A DNA stretch of 9,750 bases from Candidatus Nomurabacteria bacterium (lineage in GTDB: Bacteria > Patescibacteriota > Saccharimonadia > Saccharimonadales > Saccharimonadaceae), in the NCBI GenBank assembly GCA_031278275.1, contig JAITKW010000056.1, forward strand, positions 1 through 9,750. The letters are read 5' to 3'. Positions 5,768-9,750 of this stretch are shown here, in pieces. The position numbers were made by a program, and so were the translations under genes. The notes beneath the pieces were generated by a model that saw nothing but the letters and a program-made list of their open reading frames with translations, searched no databases and was not told the DNA's origin. Positions within the stretch are counted from its first letter, which is position 1. Each line of letters opens with the position of its first letter.

Positions 5768-5793
5768 CTCGCGGTGCCACCACCGATGCCCTC

Positions 5794-5822
5794 ATTGTAT
5801 CACAAAAATCATAAAAAATCAA
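5794..5822 (-). promoter_or_regulatory. Main promoter of the structured leader and 135-residue gene
   Basis: On the minus strand TTGATT (5822-5817) and TACAAT (5799-5794) are spaced by exactly 17 bases. Transcription would start near 5787, where a 5-pair hairpin (CGGTG, CACCG; 5785-5772) begins almost at once. The promoter lies directly after the stop codon of ppa, which shows no terminator of its own. Confidence 0.65.
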
Positions 5823-5827
5823 CTACT

Positions 5828-6358
5828 TTAACGCTTTTTCCATCTTTGAATAGCGTCAGCAATCACTTTTTTCGCTTCGTCAATACCAGCAAAACCTTTC
5901 ACAACCGTACTATTTGGTTTTTTCAAGTCCTTGTAACGATTAAAATGAAACTCAATTTGCTTGATAAATTGCTTCGGCAAGTCTTCATAAGTTTCATAAA
6001 TGTCGCCCAGATTGCGGTCGTCAGCCAGCACCGCGATAATCTTGTCGTCCACTTCGCCATCGTCCACAAAATGCATTACCCCCAAAATCTTCGCCTTGGT
6101 GAAAATGCCAGTGGTCAACTTTTGGTCGGAAACGAGGAGCACGTCCAACTCATCACCGTCTTCATCCAAAGTTTGCGGGATAAAACCATAATTTGTCGGT
6201 TTGGCAAACACTTCCGGCTCCAACCTGTCCAACATAAAGCACCCCAAATCCCGCCTCCACTCAATTTTTTGCACGCTGCCTTTCGGGATTTCAATCACCA
6301 CGTTAATTTCGCCATTTTTGTAATCCCCGTAGTCCAAAATCTTATTAAAATCCGCCAT
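5828..6358 (-). CDS. ppa: Inorganic pyrophosphatase, family I
   Basis: A soluble 176-residue family I pyrophosphatase, normal length, hydrolysing PPi to two phosphates with Mg2+ and so pulling biosynthetic reactions forward. The signature DEDGDELDVLL (65-75) supplies metal-binding D67, D69 and D72, and the second acidic cluster VDDGEVDDK (98-106) supplies D99, D104 and K106. Other active-site counterparts are E23, K31, E33, R45, Y57, Y142 and K143. One expected residue differs: the first Tyr of the YPxNYG segment (E. coli Tyr51) is Lys53 in AKPTNYG. The ATG at 6358 follows GGAGG by 3 bases. Its own promoter overlaps the end of the thioredoxin reductase gene, so it is likely transcribed independently as well as by read-through. 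Confidence 0.96.
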   Translation of the reverse strand: MADFNKILDYGDYKNGEINVVIEIPKGSVQKIEWRRDLGCFMLDRLEPEVFAKPTNYGFIPQTLDEDGDELDVLLVSDQKLTTGIFTKAKILGVMHFVDDGEVDDKIIAVLADDRNLGDIYETYEDLPKQFIKQIEFHFNRYKDLKKPNSTVVKGFAGIDEAKKVIADAIQRWKKR

Positions 6359-6380
6359 ATTCCTCCTTATTACTAATCAT

Positions 6381-6409
6381 ATTTTACAAAAAATCCCTTA
6401 TTTTTGCAA
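6381..6409 (-). promoter_or_regulatory. Promoter of ppa
   Basis: On the minus strand TTGCAA (6409-6404) and TAAAAT (6386-6381) are spaced by 17 bases. The -35 lies inside the last codons of the thioredoxin reductase gene. The start would be near 6375, leaving a short leader with the GGAGG of ppa. Confidence 0.5.
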
Positions 6410-7360
6410 ATATTTTCTGATGGATACGGCGGCGGCGGCGCCATCGCCTGCTACTGTGATGACTTGGTCAACTGCGCCAGCCCGCACGCTGCCCGCCGCA
6501 AATAATCCTGCGACCTTGGTCATTAAATTGCCGTCAGTGACGATTGCGCCCTTTTCGGACAATTCCACATCTGTTCCTGCCAAAAAGGTGGTGGCGGGGC
6601 GGTGCCCCACAAAGATGAATGCGCCGTCAATCTTCACTTCGCGCTCTTTGCCTTTATCCTCAACTATCACCCTAGCCACGCACGGCTTATGCTCCACATT
6701 CGTTGCGGTTTTTGCTTGCGCGCGCTGTTTTTCGGTCGTCATCTCCCCATCACTCACAAACCGTTTCGGCTCTATGTTCTCCAAAACCTCAATTTTTTGC
6801 GCTTTCACCGCCTCTTTTAGCTGTTTTTTCAAAGTTTCACTGGACTTAATCGCGCTGTGTGAAATCAAAAACACTTTTTTCACGAATTTTAACAAAAACA
6901 ATGCTTCTTGCACCGCCGAGTTAGCACCGCCAATCACCGCCACCGTTTTGCCATCAAAAAATGCGCCATCACAAGTCGCACAATAACTAATGCCTTTCAA
7001 ATCTTCGCCGTCAATTCCCAATTTCGCCGGCTCCGAACCGGTCGCAACCAACACCGCCCGCGCTTTTACCGACTCGCCATCAACCGTCAATTCAAAAACT
7101 TCGCCCCGCTTTTTCACCTCTGTCACCTCGCCATATTTGATTTTAGCGCCAAAATGCTCCGCTTGCGTCCGCATTACTTTTGCCAGCTCCGCACCAGAAC
7201 CAGCCACAAAACCCGTGTAATTTTCAATCTTGTCAATCCCCGCCAACAGCCCGCCAACCGTTTTTCGCTCAAAAACCACCGTTTCCATGTGTTCCCGAGC
7301 CACATAAATCGCCGCCGACAACGCCGCCGGCCCTGAACCAATAATTATTAAATCCAACAT
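6398..7360 (-). CDS. trxB: Thioredoxin reductase-like FAD-dependent oxidoreductase
   Basis: A 320-residue low-molecular-weight thioredoxin reductase, expected to pass electrons from a pyridine nucleotide through FAD and a redox disulphide to thioredoxin. The FAD motif GSGPAA is at 8-13, the redox pair C127/C130 in CATCDGAFF, the nucleotide-binding GGANSA at 144-149, and the C-terminal FAD block GLFAAGSVRAG...DQVITVAGDGA at 285-308. Three departures stand out. The NADPH-binding HRRxxxR motif reads HSAIKSS (168-174); the Asp of the family GGGDSA is Asn147; and the Asp of the C-terminal AAGD, which contacts FAD, is Ser291. No Shine-Dalgarno precedes ATG at 7360, where an extended -10 nearly abuts the start. 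No thioredoxin gene is in the window. Confidence 0.9.
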   Translation of the reverse strand: MLDLIIIGSGPAALSAAIYVAREHMETVVFERKTVGGLLAGIDKIENYTGFVAGSGAELAKVMRTQAEHFGAKIKYGEVTEVKKRGEVFELTVDGESVKARAVLVATGSEPAKLGIDGEDLKGISYCATCDGAFFDGKTVAVIGGANSAVQEALFLLKFVKKVFLISHSAIKSSETLKKQLKEAVKAQKIEVLENIEPKRFVSDGEMTTEKQRAQAKTATNVEHKPCVARVIVEDKGKEREVKIDGAFIFVGHRPATTFLAGTDVELSEKGAIVTDGNLMTKVAGLFAAGSVRAGAVDQVITVAGDGAAAAVSIRKYLQK

Positions 7361-7368
7361 ATTTATAT

Positions 7369-7377
7369 ATTATATCA
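7369..7377 (-). promoter_or_regulatory. Extended -10 promoter of trxB, likely leaderless transcript
   Basis: On the minus strand TGATATAAT (7377-7369) is a perfect -10 with the TGn extension. No convincing -35 is seen (TTTATT at 17 bases). The start of transcription would fall at about 7362, two bases before the ATG, which agrees with the lack of a ribosome binding site. Confidence 0.55.
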
Positions 7378-7403
7378 CCCAAGAACCCGAAAATAAAAGA
7401 TTC

Positions 7404-7480
7404 CGCGAAAAGTTGGGTTTGATAAAACCATGGCGTTGGGCGGGGGTTTGACCGCTTAAACTTTTCGCGCGAACGCCATG
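7404..7480 (-). repeat. Two interleaved perfect inverted repeats at the 3' end of the PIN-TRAM gene
   Basis: Pair one is CGCGAAAAGTT/AACTTTTCGCG (7404-7414 and 7459-7469, 11 bases). Pair two is CATGGCGTT/AACGCCATG (7429-7437 and 7472-7480, 9 bases). The arms alternate, so both pairs can form together only as a pseudoknot; otherwise they compete. The right-hand arms encode the last codons of the PIN-TRAM protein and its stop lies between the arms. On the minus strand the 11-base pair is followed by GAATCTTTTATTTT, so it may act as a weak terminator. A 4-pair GCGG/CCGC hairpin (7440-7455) sits in the middle. Confidence 0.6.
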
Positions 7481-8142
7481 CGTCCGGCACCGGTTTGGCG
7501 GTGGCGCAAAATCTCAATTTTCACTTTCTTGCCAATATCGCGCGAAGCTTTGTCAATCACCACCATCGTGCCATCTGGCAAATGCCCCACGCCTTGCCCC
7601 CTGCCGGAACCTTTTTGGACAATTTCCACTTCCAGTTGCTCGCCCACCGAAAACTCACTTCTCAATCCTTGCGCCAAATCGTTGATATTGAGAATGGTGA
7701 TATTTTCAGTCGCCGCCACTTTGCCAAGATTGAAATCGTTAGTCAAAATCAGCGCGCCATGTTCTTTGGCGAGCGTCAACAGTCGCTCGTCAACGCCCCC
7801 ATCTGCCTCTGTGTCATCAAAAAGTGACACTTGTAAATTGTCAATTTTAAGCAGACTGCTCACCACATCCATGCCGAGCCGAGCCCGCATGCGTTTTTCG
7901 CTGTCTTTGCCGTCCGCCAGCAATTGCATTTCACGCACTACGCCTTTTGGAATCAACAGTTCATCACCGATAAACCCCGTTTGTGCCACCGCAAAAATTC
8001 GTCCGTCCATCAACACGGATGTATCCACAAACACTTTGCGCCGTCCGCCGATTTCGCGCGGTTTTTTCACAAAAACTCGCCTCAAAATCACAGATGTTTC
8101 AATCAAAATTAGCCCTAAAAATATAATAATTATAATTTCCAT
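7456..8142 (-). CDS. Membrane-anchored PIN-TRAM domain protein (YacL-like)
   Basis: A 228-residue protein in three parts: one N-terminal membrane segment (about 2-20), a PIN nuclease-like domain (about 36-160) and a TRAM domain (about 162-226). The PIN acidic residues are in place: D40 in FVDTSVLMDGR, E71 in VVREMQ, D118 in VDERLL and D136 in TNDFNLGK, so metal-dependent RNA cleavage is possible, with TRAM as the probable RNA-binding part. Bacillus YacL has the same order but more membrane segments. The substrate of these proteins is not established. ATG at 8142 keeps the anchor; its ribosome binding site is weak (GACGAAT). It starts 17 bases after the phosphorylase stop and is probably co-transcribed with it. 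Its 3' end carries the interleaved repeats described separately. Confidence 0.9.
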   Translation of the reverse strand: MEIIIIIFLGLILIETSVILRRVFVKKPREIGGRRKVFVDTSVLMDGRIFAVAQTGFIGDELLIPKGVVREMQLLADGKDSEKRMRARLGMDVVSSLLKIDNLQVSLFDDTEADGGVDERLLTLAKEHGALILTNDFNLGKVAATENITILNINDLAQGLRSEFSVGEQLEVEIVQKGSGRGQGVGHLPDGTMVVIDKASRDIGKKVKIEILRHRQTGAGRMAFARKV

Positions 8143-8159
8143 ATTCGTCTATTTTAACA

Positions 8160-9750
8160 CTATTTGAACAAAAGGTTGAGATAATCTTTCAACATTCTCG
8201 CCCCAGAAATAACGGGCAAGTAAATCGCCAACTGATCTTTGATGATGCGCGACCATTCTTCGTTATTTTTCATCACTTCCGCCGCAAAGCGCATATTATT
8301 ATATAAAGAAGCGACTTCGTCAACTTCGTCCCGCCCCGTAATTTCCAAATACACCGCTGGCGTTTCGTCCGCCACACCGCCATCAGCGGTGGAAATCAAA
8401 ATCTGCAAATTGGCGATGTCTTTCTCCCAACTCGTGCCACACGCCTCTAGCCCCACAATCGGATTATTGATGGAAACGTCCGCGCCAATTGACAACGCCA
8501 ACGCCAATTGTTCATCATAATCCTCAAGATAAAACACCCGCTCTTTCAAAATATTATTCTTTTCAACCTTAGTCAAAATCTCTTTCAAATGCCCCGCCAT
8601 GGCGAAATCCCCCGCATGCACCTTGCCAGATAAAATGTAATAAGCGTTATGTTTTTCCAAAATCTCCCGAAGTTTCGCCGGATTAGTAAACGGCAACCAA
8701 GGGCGCTTGTAATCCACAAAACGCCGTTTGAAATTGAACAAAGTGGCGTCTTCAGGGATTTGCACCACGCCGCCGTATTGGTTTTTGCGCTTAGTCAAAA
8801 CTTGGTTCAACTTTTTTCGCCCCTCCAATTTCAGCTCTCTGATTTCGTTGATGGAAATTCGCTCAATTTTGGCTTGAAAATCCGCCGTTGGAATGTCAAA
8901 ACGATTCAAAATCTCCTTGTCACGGTACATTTGCACAATTTTCGGGTTGACCCATTCGTGAATGTCAATGCCGTTGGTGATGGGCACGAACTTAATTCTT
9001 TCACCGTTCAAATCTTTGTAATTTGCCACTCTGGCGTGCAGTTTTGACACACCGCTACGCAACTCGGCAAGCTCAATCGTGATGCTGGAAAGTTTCAGCC
9101 GCCCGTCTTGAAATTGGTTCATCATCCAACGCCGCAAAGATTTGGTACGCAAGTTCGGGAAAACAAAACGCTGAAATTGACCAAACGAAAACTCTGCTTC
9201 GGCGGCTTGAACGAGGGTGTGATTGGTGTAAAGCGTGTGTTTGCGCACATAAACAATCGCTTCGTACAAATCCATGCCGTTATATACTAATTCGTCAAGG
9301 CGCGCAAGGGCGGCAAAAAAGGTGGCGGTTTCGTTGAGTTGGATAATGGCGGGCTTGACACCCACCGCTTTCATGGCCTTATATCCGCCAAAACCCAGCG
9401 CTACTTCTTGATACAAACGGTGGTCGCCACAACCATCACCAGAGTAAAGCTCGCCAAAATCCGGCTCGGTCATGCAAAGAAAGCGCGTGGAGCCCAAGAT
9501 TTTTTGATAGATTTGCAAAGGGACGTGAGCGGCATAAACGGTTTTAATGGAAACCGTATCCACTTTTTCAAAACCGAAATCTTCGGGGCGGACATTGACA
9601 TGCACGTCTTTGATGTTATTATCGGAAAGTTCTTGGTGACTTTCCCACGGATAAAACGGCGTGACTAGCACGAATGGCACGTTGAATTGTTCGGCAATGC
9701 GCCGAGTGTCGGCAGCCAAAATGCCCAAACCGCCACCGCCTTTAATGCCG
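8160..9750 (-). CDS. Alpha-glucan phosphorylase, GT35 family (partial, N-terminus outside window)
   Basis: The frame is open to the right edge, so the start is missing; 529 residues are visible. It belongs to the glycogen/maltodextrin phosphorylase family (GT35), which uses pyridoxal phosphate to release glucose-1-phosphate from alpha-1,4-glucan. Visible landmarks, counted from base 9728, are GGGGLGILAADTRR at the edge, YTNHTLVQAAE (167-177), SGVSKLHARV (225-234), ITNGIDIHEW (250-259), KRRFVDYKRP (334-343), SGKVHAGD (367-374) and LEACGTSWEKD (427-437). K436 falls where the cofactor lysine is expected. Several family positions are altered: the usual NE(T/G)H reads NETA (132-135) and the GTSGMK cofactor loop reads GTSWEK. 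It feeds hexose phosphate towards the pathway encoded downstream. Family assignment is strong; activity is less certain. Confidence 0.88.
   Translation of the reverse strand, partial: GIKGGGGLGILAADTRRIAEQFNVPFVLVTPFYPWESHQELSDNNIKDVHVNVRPEDFGFEKVDTVSIKTVYAAHVPLQIYQKILGSTRFLCMTEPDFGELYSGDGCGDHRLYQEVALGFGGYKAMKAVGVKPAIIQLNETATFFAALARLDELVYNGMDLYEAIVYVRKHTLYTNHTLVQAAEAEFSFGQFQRFVFPNLRTKSLRRWMMNQFQDGRLKLSSITIELAELRSGVSKLHARVANYKDLNGERIKFVPITNGIDIHEWVNPKIVQMYRDKEILNRFDIPTADFQAKIERISINEIRELKLEGRKKLNQVLTKRKNQYGGVVQIPEDATLFNFKRRFVDYKRPWLPFTNPAKLREILEKHNAYYILSGKVHAGDFAMAGHLKEILTKVEKNNILKERVFYLEDYDEQLALALSIGADVSINNPIVGLEACGTSWEKDIANLQILISTADGGVADETPAVYLEITGRDEVDEVASLYNNMRFAAEVMKNNEEWSRIIKDQLAIYLPVISGARMLKDYLNLLFK

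Noticed and set aside
7269..7517. Open frame of 82 codons on the minus strand between trxB and the PIN-TRAM gene
   Set aside because: It runs out of frame through both real genes, has no ribosome binding site or recognisable motif, and is explained by the interleaved repeats and flanking coding sequence.
7478..8167. Plus-strand open frame of 229 codons opposite the PIN-TRAM gene
   Set aside because: The minus strand carries intact PIN and TRAM motifs; the plus frame is Ser/Thr/Pro-rich shadow sequence.

Overview
The window looks like a chromosome segment of a small-genome bacterium, most plausibly a member of the Candidate Phyla Radiation (Patescibacteria). The pointers are indirect: genes abut or overlap, several core enzymes carry unusual active-site residues, and a minimal sugar-phosphate pathway is packed into one transcription unit. 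TGA is used as a real stop codon and does not occur inside the conserved genes, which argues against the UGA=Gly lineages (Gracilibacteria/Absconditabacteria). The lineage is inference. I see no phage, insertion sequence, CRISPR, tRNA or rRNA. All genes are on the minus strand except a gene fragment at the left edge.

Reading in the direction of transcription from the right edge, 9750-8160 is a large partial alpha-glucan phosphorylase. It is followed by a membrane-anchored PIN-TRAM protein (8142-7456), whose 3' end carries two interleaved perfect inverted repeats. Next is a thioredoxin reductase (7360-6398) with an extended -10 promoter almost on top of its start codon. Then comes inorganic pyrophosphatase (6358-5828) with its own promoter.

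The stretch 5827-5090 is the most unusual part. A good promoter (-35 TTGATT, 17-base spacer, -10 TACAAT) opens a leader of about 200 bases with a 20/21-base direct repeat, a 14-pair hairpin and a competing GC-rich hairpin, and then a second promoter-like site. The leader feeds a single-pass membrane protein of 135 residues with higher GC (about 51% by hand count) than its neighbours. Hairpins just before its ribosome binding site and just after its stop codon have complementary loops. A strong rho-independent terminator closes the unit.

From a promoter at 4997-4969 runs a tight seven-gene operon: gap, rpiB, an rpe-like gene, a PfkB-family kinase, an unrecognised 137-residue protein, a LOG/SLOG-like nucleotide-binding protein and a DUF1361 membrane protein. 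The junctions are TAAAATG, TAAAATG, TAG-GTG, TAATG, ATGA and a 38-base overlap. It ends in a hairpin inside the convergent overlap with the left-edge plus-strand gene, which resembles the C-terminus of a diacylglycerol/lipid kinase.

Functionally, the phosphorylase would release glucose-1-phosphate from stored glucan. RpiB, the Rpe-like protein, the PfkB kinase and GAPDH would interconvert and oxidise sugar phosphates. Pyrophosphatase and thioredoxin reductase are housekeeping supports.
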